Positions 25,985 to 32,616 of a stretch of 32,616 bases of DNA are shown here, in pieces (within the stretch, counting starts at the first letter, position 1; every line of letters begins with the position of its first letter). Where the stretch lies: NCBI GenBank assembly GCA_013824685.1, contig PNOG01000016.1, positions 1-32,616 of the forward strand. The letters run 5' to 3'. The DNA is from Coprothermobacter sp. GTDB lineage: Bacteria; Caldisericota; Caldisericia; Cryosericales; Cryosericaceae. The notes below the pieces were generated by a model that had not been told where the DNA came from, ran no database searches, and worked only from the letters and a program-made list of their open reading frames with translations. Both the position numbers and the translations under genes were made by a program.

Positions 25985-27184
25985 ATGAGAAGACTGCTGT
26001 CTGTTGTACTGATTCTAGTTCTTGCTGCCTCTGTCTTCACCGGATGCAAGAAGGCCGCGCCGGTTGTCGACGAGATCAAAGTTGGCCTTGTCACCGACGT
26101 CGGCGGCCGTGGCGACCAGTCATTCAACGACTCCGCCATGCGCGGCCTCGAGGTCTGGGCTGCTCAGAAGTCCTACGTCAAGGGTGGTGGCTACACTGCC
26201 ATGTCTGATGCAGACTATGCACAGTCGCTGGCTGACAACGCCCCTGACCTTACCGACAAGAATATCGCTCCGATCCCTGGCATCACCCCTGTTGTTCTCG
26301 AGTCAAAGGAACAGACGGACTACGTCCCCAACCTCACCAAGCTCGCCGAGGATGAGGGCTGCAAGCTCATCATCGCTGTCGGCTTCATGCTTGCCGACGC
26401 CACCTATCAGGTCGCCAAGGATCACCCAGACGTCAAGTTCATGCTGATCGACGCCGTTCCCTCCGACCCCACCACGTTTGCACCTCTCCCTGACCTCCCC
26501 AACCTTGTCGACTACCTGTTCAAGGAAGAGCAGTGCGGGTTCCTTGTCGGCGCCATCGCGGGCTATGCGACGAAAGCCAACAAGATCGGCTACATCGGCG
26601 GTATTCCCGTTCCGCCGGTCCAGCGCTATGAGGCAGGTTTCTTCGCCGGCATCAAGACAACCAACAAGACGGCTTACGGCACCGGCGGCAAGAACGTGGC
26701 CAACGTTTATGCCGGCAGCTTCGGCGACCAGCCCAAGGGCAAGCTTATCGCCCAGACCATGATTGCTCAGAAGTGCGATATCCTGTTCCACGCTGCCGGA
26801 GCCACTGGCAACGGTATGTTCGAAGCCCTCAAGGAAGCCGGCGGGCCTGACAAGGGTCTGTGGGGCATCGGTGTCGACGTCGACATGGGCAAGAACCCGA
26901 ACCTGTACCCTGCCGGAACGCTGACGTCCGCCATCAAGCACGTCGACTTCGCCACATGGCTGGCCATCAAGTCTGTTGCTGACAACGCCTTCACGTCCGG
27001 ACCCATCACTCTTTCACTGACCGATGGTGGTGTTGGCTGGGCCCAGGGCAACGTTGCCAAGGTCCTGTCTGCAGACCAGATTGCCAAGATCGACACCCTT
27101 CGTAAGGATATCATCGACGGCACGATCGTTCCGCCGACCGATCCGATCGCAGTTCCAGCCTGGACCGTTCCGACCGGTTACTAG
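25985..27184 (+). CDS. BMP/PnrA-family nucleoside-binding lipoprotein
   Basis: This encodes 399 residues from the ATG at 25985, preceded by TGGAGGAG. A short basic N-terminus and hydrophobic stretch end in the lipobox VFTGC, with Cys21 as the lipid attachment site, so the protein is membrane-anchored outside the cell. The rest is one BMP domain (VGLVTDVGGRGDQSFNDSAM to PAWTVPTGY) covering the whole protein. It should bind purine nucleosides or similar ligands for an ABC importer encoded elsewhere. It is the simpler of the two tandem paralogues and has the usual family layout, so it may resemble the ancestral form. An in-frame ATG at 25886 would put 33 extra residues before the signal peptide and is unlikely. 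Confidence 0.93.
   Translation: MRRLLSVVLILVLAASVFTGCKKAAPVVDEIKVGLVTDVGGRGDQSFNDSAMRGLEVWAAQKSYVKGGGYTAMSDADYAQSLADNAPDLTDKNIAPIPGITPVVLESKEQTDYVPNLTKLAEDEGCKLIIAVGFMLADATYQVAKDHPDVKFMLIDAVPSDPTTFAPLPDLPNLVDYLFKEEQCGFLVGAIAGYATKANKIGYIGGIPVPPVQRYEAGFFAGIKTTNKTAYGTGGKNVANVYAGSFGDQPKGKLIAQTMIAQKCDILFHAAGATGNGMFEALKEAGGPDKGLWGIGVDVDMGKNPNLYPAGTLTSAIKHVDFATWLAIKSVADNAFTSGPITLSLTDGGVGWAQGNVAKVLSADQIAKIDTLRKDIIDGTIVPPTDPIAVPAWTVPTGY
26081..27184 (+). repeat. Second copy of the 1.1-kb direct duplication (BMP domain)
   Basis: This is the partner of 24557-25660 at a constant 1524-base offset. Similarity is uneven. The regions encoding EEQCGFLVGAIAGYATKANK and GLWGIGVDVDMGKNPNLYPA are nearly identical in DNA, while the segment around 24730-24790 against 26254-26314 has clearly diverged. 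This mosaic suggests gene conversion or local selection. Confidence 0.85.
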
Positions 27185-27205
27185 AATCTGTTCCAGTACA
27201 ACCAC

Positions 27206-27234
27206 AAAACCCCCGGTTTTACGCCGGGGGTTTT
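27206..27234 (+). terminator. Intrinsic terminator after the second BMP gene
   Basis: AAAACCCCCGG pairs with CCGGGGGTTTT in an 11-bp stem around a 7-base loop, ending in a T-run. It lies 21 bases after the stop codon. Confidence 0.85.
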
Positions 27235-27463
27235 GCCTATGAGGACGCGTTCATCTGAATACCGAGGAGGCCTGTGCCCAGAAAAGAAGACGCCCCGGGG
27301 GGTTAGGCCTGGGGCAATGTGGAAAAGGAAAGGGGAGTTGCTGTTTGCTGCAACCGGCAACAGTATAGTGCCCGAGAGGGCAATGCAACCCGGATTTTCA
27401 CATTGTTGTCACGCCCGCGTCCACCACAGGGCAGACAGCGAATACCTGATTCCGGGAACCAAG
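27235..27463. other. Non-coding gap between the BMP genes and the glycerol operon
   Basis: I find no convincing gene here. Two small stems are visible: GCCCCGGG at 27292-27299 with CCTGGGGC at 27308-27315, and TGCCC at 27369-27373 with GGGCA at 27378-27382 closed by a GAGA tetraloop. Together with the palindrome that follows, this convergent region is unusually rich in hairpins. It may hold a small RNA, but promoter evidence is lacking. Confidence 0.4.
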
Positions 27464-27493
27464 ACGCCCTCCCGCGCATGCGCGGGAGGGCGT
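27464..27493 (-). terminator. Perfect 30-bp palindrome, probable terminator of the glycerol operon
   Basis: ACGCCCTCCCGCGCA is followed directly by its exact reverse complement, giving a 13-bp stem with a CATG loop when folded. It lies 24 bases after the stop codon of the last minus-strand gene (27518). Neither side has a long T-tract, so it might act in both directions or stabilise RNA ends. Confidence 0.6.
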
Positions 27494-27517
27494 TCAGTTG
27501 AGACATTCGCTACCTCT

Positions 27518-27784
27518 TCAGGGCTTGAAAACGTTCCATCCGCCCCGCTTCATCTGGAAGTAGAAGAAGGCTACCCAGGCTACGGGAAATATCACAGCGC
27601 TCCATGTTCTTCCGCCCTTCAAGAACATGATCTCACTGAGGATAAGCGGCACGAGGAATACTGCGAGTCTGATCCAGTAGCGTGGTTGCTTCTTCTGACT
27701 CAGCCCAGGCTTCGGCTCGACAGTGGGTGTCGGTGTTTCTGGCGGTACGATGACGCCTTTCTTCTCCTGCAAGTTTTTTGCCAT
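27518..27784 (-). CDS. Small two-helix membrane protein at the end of the glycerol operon
   Basis: This encodes 88 residues with TAGGAG before the ATG. The first 35 residues are polar and Pro/Lys-rich (VIVPPETPTPTVEPKPG). Two adjacent hydrophobic segments follow, WIRLAVFLVPLILSEIMFL and WSAVIFPVAWVAFFYF, then a short basic end. I do not recognise a family. It starts 8 bases after the DUF1667 gene, so it is very likely co-transcribed and co-expressed with the glycerol oxidation genes. A role as membrane anchor for the soluble oxidoreductases is possible but unproven. Confidence 0.75.
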   Translation of the reverse strand: MAKNLQEKKGVIVPPETPTPTVEPKPGLSQKKQPRYWIRLAVFLVPLILSEIMFLKGGRTWSAVIFPVAWVAFFYFQMKRGGWNVFKP

Positions 27785-27792
27785 GTCAGCTC

Positions 27793-28176
27793 CTATGATG
27801 CCTCGCTCTTTGCCGGAATATTCCTGCTTGCCAGAATGTTGACGCCGGTACCGAGCGCGTTTTCAATGACGACGTCCCCGAACTTTACGGGAGCCTTAAG
27901 CTCGATCTTCCGGATTTCGGCCAGCAGATCAAAAATACGCGGCTTGGGAATCGGCGATTCGGTGTAGACTGGTGCAAGAGGATGCACGCCACCTTTCACC
28001 CGAACCGTGGTCGTCACCATGCGCCGCGGGTCCTTCAGTTCCCCCGTCACATAGTCGATGCCGCGCTTGCAGCTATTCCCTTCCATCTTGACAACGGTCT
28101 CGCCCTCTATCGTCACGTCCAAGGCACAGCCCCTTGGACATGTAATGCAGATAAACTTCCTGTGTTCATGCGCCAT
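27793..28176 (-). CDS. DUF1667 protein, cysteine-rich partner of glycerol-3-phosphate oxidation
   Basis: This encodes 127 residues from the ATG at 28176, with AAGGAG upstream. The N-terminus has Cys10-x2-Cys13-x3-Cys17 and then Cys36 (CITCPRGCAL, GNSCKRG), a four-cysteine set suited to an iron-sulfur cluster or zinc. DUF1667 proteins are usually encoded beside a GlpA-like dehydrogenase and a second FAD oxidoreductase, exactly as here (10 bases after the upstream gene). They may act as a small electron-transfer subunit. That role is an inference from context and the cysteines. Confidence 0.88.
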   Translation of the reverse strand: MAHEHRKFICITCPRGCALDVTIEGETVVKMEGNSCKRGIDYVTGELKDPRRMVTTTVRVKGGVHPLAPVYTESPIPKPRIFDLLAEIRKIELKAPVKFGDVVIENALGTGVNILASRNIPAKSEAS

Positions 28177-28186
28177 ATCAGTCTCC

Positions 28187-29461
28187 TTATCGCCTGACGA
28201 CTCGCACGCTCAGCTCGGACGCGCGTTGCACCGCGTCGTAGGCAGACTGTGGAATGTCGATATTGACCATCTCGCCCGGGCGCACGTAGAGTTCCGTCTT
28301 TCTGGTCACGCGTTCTTCGCCGTTCATGACTTCGACCCAGACGGGTTCCTCGATCGGCAGTGTCACACGCATCTGTAAACGCTGGGCCGATTCTGCAAGG
28401 CTTTCCTTGTCCAGAACATGAGGGACGACGTACCGAACATTGTCTCCGGCTTTCATCTTGACCCGTCGGCCGTGGTGTTTGCGCTCAGCAATGGCGTATT
28501 GCGCCGCGTTCCGCCCGCATAGCAGCCCGGCTTGAGTCACCCAATCCACCAGGTCGTAGACATGGACCACGTTGCCCGCGGCAAAGATGCCCGACACGTT
28601 GGTTTGCATTTTTTCGTCGACAAATGGGCCACCGGTGACGGGGTCAAGTGAAACGCCCGCCTTGCGCGAAAGTTCATTCTCCGGGATGAGGCCCACTGAA
28701 AGCAACAGCGTATCGCAGGGAATGATCTCCTCGGTGCCGGGTATCGGCTGGCGCTGCTTATCGATCTGAACCGACTCTATCGCTTCTACTCTGTCATTGC
28801 CGATAATACGCTTGACCGTATGTTGCAGCTGGAGTGGAATATCGTAGTCCAGAAGGCACTGCACATAGTTGCGGGTCAGGCCGGTCAGGAAGGGCATGAT
28901 TTCCAGCACTCGTTCTACCTTGGCACCTTCGAAGGTAAGCCTGCGCGCCATGATCATGCCGATGTCGCCCGATCCAAGAATCACGAAGCGCTTGCCAGGC
29001 ATAAAGCCTTCGATATTGACAAAGCGCTGGGCCGTTCCCGCAGTATACACGCCCGCCGGCCTTGTTCCCGGCAAAGCAATCTGTGCCCGCGTTCGCTCAC
29101 GGCAGCCCATGGCGAGCACCAGGGCCCTCGTGTCAAGCTCCACAAAACCGGACCACCGACTCGTCGCATACACATGCCGTTCACTGGTCACATTGAGTGC
29201 CATCGCGTCCAGCAACGTATCGATGTGAAGCCCTGCGAGCTCATCGATAAAATGCTGCGCATAGGCAGGACCCGGCATGTCCTTCTTGAATATTAGGAGG
29301 CCGAATCCGTTATGAATGCACTGCTGCAGAATCCCGCCCAGCTCCTGTGCCCGCTCGATGACGAGCACATCCTGAGCCCCCGTCTTCTTTGCTTCTATCG
29401 CCGCAGCCAGGCCGGCAGGACCAGCGCCGATGACGATCACGTCGTATTTTTCCTTTAGCAT
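28187..29461 (-). CDS. FAD/NAD(P)-dependent oxidoreductase, second subunit of the glycerol-3-phosphate dehydrogenase module
   Basis: This encodes 424 residues. The ATG overlaps the glpA stop (TAATG), with AAGGAGG upstream inside glpA. The dinucleotide motif for FAD is VIGAGPAGLAAAIEA near the N-terminus and a second one, VILGSGDIGMIMARRL, lies mid-protein. GIFAAGNVVHVYDLVDWVTQAG near residue 290 is the FAD-contacting region. The layout is that of pyridine nucleotide-disulfide-type oxidoreductases. No redox CxxC is in the usual place near the N-terminus (it has LQQCIHNG). Relatives accompany GlpA and DUF1667 in anaerobes and probably pass electrons onward, possibly to NAD(P) or a membrane carrier; this is inferred. 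Confidence 0.88.
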   Translation of the reverse strand: MLKEKYDVIVIGAGPAGLAAAIEAKKTGAQDVLVIERAQELGGILQQCIHNGFGLLIFKKDMPGPAYAQHFIDELAGLHIDTLLDAMALNVTSERHVYATSRWSGFVELDTRALVLAMGCRERTRAQIALPGTRPAGVYTAGTAQRFVNIEGFMPGKRFVILGSGDIGMIMARRLTFEGAKVERVLEIMPFLTGLTRNYVQCLLDYDIPLQLQHTVKRIIGNDRVEAIESVQIDKQRQPIPGTEEIIPCDTLLLSVGLIPENELSRKAGVSLDPVTGGPFVDEKMQTNVSGIFAAGNVVHVYDLVDWVTQAGLLCGRNAAQYAIAERKHHGRRVKMKAGDNVRYVVPHVLDKESLAESAQRLQMRVTLPIEEPVWVEVMNGEERVTRKTELYVRPGEMVNIDIPQSAYDAVQRASELSVRVVRR

Positions 29462-30951
29462 TATTCTGCCTCCTTGTCCTTGGTCGGCCGGACAAGGAAT
29501 TCTGATCCCTTACCCTTCTTGCTGATTTCGAGCAGTGAGACACCCAGTTCGCGCGCAAGAATCTCGACGACACGCGGAGTATCAAAACCACCCTGACAGC
29601 GTCCCGTACCCAGCCAGGTGCGCCGCTTTATGGCGTCGTAGGTGCGCGCGGGTATGGGTGCGTGTATTTCGGCCACGATTTCGCCCTCGGTGACGTTCTC
29701 GCAGCGACAAATGATGCGTCCATAGCTCGGATCGTTCTCTATGAGCAACTTCTGTTCAGTCGGCAACATGTCACGGAAACGCGGACGAGCCCTGCGTATG
29801 GGGTTCCAATCCGACTTCTCCTCCAGCTTCTCACCAGCGCCCTTGAGCAGGTCGACGACCCGGACAGCAATGGCAGGAGACGAGCTAAGCCCGGGCGACT
29901 CGATGCCGCCAAGATTGACTAATCCATCGACCTCTTTGGGAATCTCGATGATGAAATCCTTGTTGTACTTGATATTCGGGTTGGGGCTTGGGGCATTGCC
30001 GCCGGGGCGGAGTCCGGCAAATTCGGCTATCGCATATCTTAGACTCAGCGACGGCACCAGGCTAAGAGCTCCCTGCCAGATTTCATCCAATCCTTCCGGA
30101 GTGATGGACCGGTCCTCTTTATCTTCGATCTCCAAGGCATTCGGTCCAATGATCGTATTGCCATGCACGGTCGTGGTAACCAGAATACCCTTGCTGGTTT
30201 CAGACGGCACAGGGAAGAGCACGTTGTTGATGGTGATCTCGGCCTTGTCGAAGACGTAATACTCGCCCTTTCGAGGCGTGATCTTGAACTCCGGCCGCAG
30301 GCCGGCCTTGTGCATCACCACATCGGAATACAGGCCCGCACTGTTGACGACCCAGCGAGACCGGAAATCGCCGCGATTTGTCTTGATGCCGACGATGCGC
30401 TTTCCTTCCATGATGAAGTCCTGAAATGCTGTGTCGGTCATAAGGGTGACCCCGTTGACGACGGCATTCTCCGCAGCGGCAACTACAACGCCGAAGGGGT
30501 CACAGATACCGCCGGTACTCGCCCACAGTGCACCGCTCACCTCGGGATTGATGTTGGGCTCCCGCCGACGAACGTCTGCACCATTGATGATGACCATTCC
30601 GGGAACCCCATTCTCAAGTCCCTGCTGCCGCAGACCCTCAAGCTTGCCAAATTCCTCGGGTCCTATGGCAACGACGTAATCTCCGCGCCTCTCAAAGGAG
30701 AAGTTGAGTTCGCCTGCCAGCTGATCAAACATCTGGTTTCCCACAACGTTCATCTCGGCCTTCAGCGTACCTGGCTTGGGGTCATAACCGGCATGGATAA
30801 TCGCCGTATTCGCGGAGGAAGCACCCATGCCGATGTCGGAATCCTTTTCAATCAGAAGGATATCAAGTTTGTAGCGAGAGAGAAACCGGGCCACCATACT
30901 CCCGACTACACCCGCGCCTATGATGATGACATCATACGTTTTATCCGCCAT
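29461..30951 (-). CDS. glpA: FAD-dependent glycerol-3-phosphate dehydrogenase (GlpA-like) with altered BFD [2Fe-2S] domain
   Basis: This encodes 496 residues from the ATG at 30951, chosen because AAGGA lies 9 bases upstream; the ATG at 30960 touches that site. The FAD motif VIIIGAGVVGSMVARFLSR opens a DAO-type oxidase domain (to about 375). The C-terminal part is a BFD-like [2Fe-2S] domain: ICRCENVTEGEI (Cys415, Cys417) and GTGRCQGGFD (Cys452). The fourth ligand position, Cys in E. coli GlpA (CQGELC), is Asp457 here. The enzyme should oxidise glycerol 3-phosphate to dihydroxyacetone phosphate, supported by the adjacent glycerol kinase. A 2-hydroxyacid oxidase role is the main alternative, since the DAO family is broad. 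Whether the cluster forms with three Cys and one Asp is open. Confidence 0.85.
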   Translation of the reverse strand: MADKTYDVIIIGAGVVGSMVARFLSRYKLDILLIEKDSDIGMGASSANTAIIHAGYDPKPGTLKAEMNVVGNQMFDQLAGELNFSFERRGDYVVAIGPEEFGKLEGLRQQGLENGVPGMVIINGADVRRREPNINPEVSGALWASTGGICDPFGVVVAAAENAVVNGVTLMTDTAFQDFIMEGKRIVGIKTNRGDFRSRWVVNSAGLYSDVVMHKAGLRPEFKITPRKGEYYVFDKAEITINNVLFPVPSETSKGILVTTTVHGNTIIGPNALEIEDKEDRSITPEGLDEIWQGALSLVPSLSLRYAIAEFAGLRPGGNAPSPNPNIKYNKDFIIEIPKEVDGLVNLGGIESPGLSSSPAIAVRVVDLLKGAGEKLEEKSDWNPIRRARPRFRDMLPTEQKLLIENDPSYGRIICRCENVTEGEIVAEIHAPIPARTYDAIKRRTWLGTGRCQGGFDTPRVVEILARELGVSLLEISKKGKGSEFLVRPTKDKEAE

Positions 30952-31030
30952 ATTCGCCATTCCTTTTTGTTCAGTATCGTACTTCCAGAGAATAGAGTCG
31001 GGGCATCGTTGATCGACTCTGGCCAGACAG

Positions 31031-31063
31031 AAACGAGCCGCGACCGCCGGTCGCGGCTCGTTT
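31031..31063. terminator. Strong hairpin between glpK and glpA
   Basis: AAACGAGCCGCGACC and GGTCGCGGCTCGTTT pair over 15 bp with a 3-base loop, and a T-run ends the stem on either strand. It lies 29 bases after the glpK stop. It should end most glpK transcripts, so downstream genes depend on read-through or their own promoter, giving more kinase than dehydrogenase. Confidence 0.75.
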
Positions 31064-31091
31064 GAGATACGAGAAGCCTACAGCAATAGTT

Positions 31092-32591
31092 CTACTGCTT
31101 TATCCAACCGAACGTGCGCTTGACGGCTTCAAGCCATCCGTCAAAGAGCTTGGCGCGCTTGGCGCTGTCCATCTTGGGCTCCCAAGTCTTGTCCACGCCC
31201 CAGTTGGCGCGCAGATCTTCGACCTTGGCCCAGAAACCAACTGCGAGGCCAGCTGCATAGGCAGCACCGAGAGCGGTAGTTTCGGCTACCTTCGGGCGGA
31301 TGACGGGAACGCCGAGGATGTCCGACTGGAACTGCATCAATGTGTCGTTGAACACCATGCCGCCGTCTACCTTGAGTGCGGTAAGCGGAACGCCGGAGTC
31401 CTTGTTCATGGCTTCGAGGACTTCGCGGGTCTGATACGCAGTCGCTTCGAGTGCGGCGCGAGCGATGTGACCCTTGTTGACGTAACGGGTCATGCCGACG
31501 ATGACACCACGAGCGTCGTTCTTCCAGTACGGGGCGAAGAGGCCGGAGAATGCAGGTACGAAGTAGATGCCACCGTTATCTTCGACCGTGTTGGCCAGGG
31601 GCTCGATGTCGGAGGATTTCTGGATCAGGCCGAGGTTGTCGCGCAGCCACTGAACCAGAGCGCCTGTGATGGCGATGGAACCTTCAAGGGCGTACACGGC
31701 GGGCTCTTTGCCGATCTTGTAGCCGAGCGTGGTAAGGAGACCGTTCTTGGAAGGAACGGGCTTGGTTCCAGTGTTGAGCAGCATGAAGCAGCCGGTACCG
31801 TAGGTGTTCTTGGCTTCTCCCGCGCTGAAGCAGGTTTGGCCAAAGAGAGCTGCTTGCTGGTCGCCAAGGTCACCGGCGACAGGAATGCCTGCGAGTGCGC
31901 CAACGGCTGTACCGTACACTTCCGAAGAGGCCTTGATGTCGGGGAGCATAGAGCGCGGAATGCCCATCAGCTTGAGGATCTCTTCGTCCCAGTCGAGGGT
32001 CTCGAGGTTCATCAACATGGTGCGGCTGGCATTCGAGACATCGGTGACATGAACGCCGCCATTGACTCCGCCCGTCACGTTCCAGATGACCCAGCAGTCC
32101 ATGTTGCCAAAATACAGTTCGCCCTTCTCGGCCTTCTCTCTGGCGCCAGGGACGTTGTCAAGAATCCATTTGATCTTGGGGCCGGAGAAGTAGGTGGCCA
32201 GGGGGAGTCCTACTTTGGCACGAAGGCGATCCTGTCCACCGACTTTTGCCAGCTCATTGCAGATGAGGTCAGTACGTGTGTCCTGCCATACGATGGCATT
32301 GTAGACCGGCTTGCCAGTGTTCTTGTCCCAGACCACCGTGGTCTCGCGCTGGTTCGTGACGCCGACTGCTGCGAGATCCTTTGCATCAACATGTGCCTTT
32401 GCAAGCGCACCGGCTATGACCGCCTGAGTGGATGCCCAGACTTCCATTGGATCATGTTCAACCCAGCCGGGCTTGGGATAAATCTGCTCATGCTCTTTCT
32501 GGTCGATACCGATAACCTGTCCAGCATGATCGAAGATCATGAACCGGGTGCTGGTCGTGCCCTGATCTATTGCTCCTACATACTTTGCCAT
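31092..32591 (-). CDS. glpK: Glycerol kinase
   Basis: This encodes 499 residues, the usual length of the family, from the ATG at 32591 with AAAGGAGA just upstream. FGGY-kinase motifs are present: the phosphate-binding [13 protein letters not shown] at the N-terminus, [49 protein letters not shown] and the ATP-binding [15 protein letters not shown] near the C-terminus. It phosphorylates glycerol to glycerol 3-phosphate in the cytoplasm, the substrate of the GlpA-like enzyme downstream. No glycerol facilitator is seen in the window; upstream sequence is cut off. The minus strand carries TTGACA close to the window edge, but it overlaps the leader and is probably not a promoter. Confidence 0.97.
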   Translation of the reverse strand: MAKYVGAIDQGTTSTRFMIFDHAGQVIGIDQKEHEQIYPKPGWVEHDPMEVWASTQAVIAGALAKAHVDAKDLAAVGVTNQRETTVVWDKNTGKPVYNAIVWQDTRTDLICNELAKVGGQDRLRAKVGLPLATYFSGPKIKWILDNVPGAREKAEKGELYFGNMDCWVIWNVTGGVNGGVHVTDVSNASRTMLMNLETLDWDEEILKLMGIPRSMLPDIKASSEVYGTAVGALAGIPVAGDLGDQQAALFGQTCFSAGEAKNTYGTGCFMLLNTGTKPVPSKNGLLTTLGYKIGKEPAVYALEGSIAITGALVQWLRDNLGLIQKSSDIEPLANTVEDNGGIYFVPAFSGLFAPYWKNDARGVIVGMTRYVNKGHIARAALEATAYQTREVLEAMNKDSGVPLTALKVDGGMVFNDTLMQFQSDILGVPVIRPKVAETTALGAAYAAGLAVGFWAKVEDLRANWGVDKTWEPKMDSAKRAKLFDGWLEAVKRTFGWIKQ

Positions 32592-32616
32592 GACGATTTC
32601 TCCTTTGTCAACTATT

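Overview
The window looks like ordinary bacterial chromosome from a GC-rich organism (about 60% G+C by eye). Genes are tightly packed, most have strong GGAGG-type ribosome binding sites, and several short overlaps suggest translational coupling. I cannot name the species. Glycerol utilisation of the GlpK/GlpA/DUF1667 kind, PnrA/BMP nucleoside-binding proteins, a copper-amine-oxidase-N stalk domain and a TM287/288-type ABC exporter fit a Firmicutes-like or deep-branching (Caldisericota/Thermotogota-like) anaerobe. That placement is inference only. I see no rRNA, tRNA, CRISPR array, integrase or transposase.

Layout. (1) Positions 2-109 are the end of a receiver domain. (2) Positions 110-680 are non-coding, with a REP-like repeat, three consecutive stem-loops and a perfect 12-bp palindrome. 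(3) Positions 681-3874 hold a two-gene unit: a small unknown protein and a 928-residue protein with the DUF4209 motif RNxxxHG, which also fits the HEPN ribonuclease pattern, plus a long basic disordered tail. (4) Positions 4094-7116 hold a 7TM hybrid histidine kinase and a membrane polyferredoxin. (5) Positions 7167-7772 (-) encode a LysE-type exporter, followed by a cluster of REP-like hairpins. (6) Positions 8088-12295 (-) form a TetR repressor plus heterodimeric ABC exporter operon, with a readable promoter and operator. (7) Positions 12624-19534 hold two more hybrid histidine kinases and an NAD synthase-like gene. (8) Positions 19571-22279 (-) encode CsaA and a HerA-like ATPase. (9) Positions 22463-27184 hold a 5'-nucleotidase-family phosphoesterase and two tandem BMP-family binding proteins produced by a duplication. 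(10) Positions 27518-32591 (-) hold a glycerol operon: glycerol kinase, two FAD oxidoreductases, a DUF1667 protein and a small membrane protein.

How the parts fit. Three complete hybrid kinases and the end of a probable fourth all finish in a receiver domain with no DNA-binding output, so their targets lie elsewhere. The phosphoesterase and BMP pair suggest nucleotide or nucleoside salvage. The glycerol operon would feed glycerol through glycerol-3-phosphate oxidation to dihydroxyacetone phosphate. The strongest candidates for something new are the HEPN-like DUF4209 unit with its structured upstream region, the domain-swapped BMP duplication, and a GlpA whose fourth [2Fe-2S] cysteine position is aspartate.
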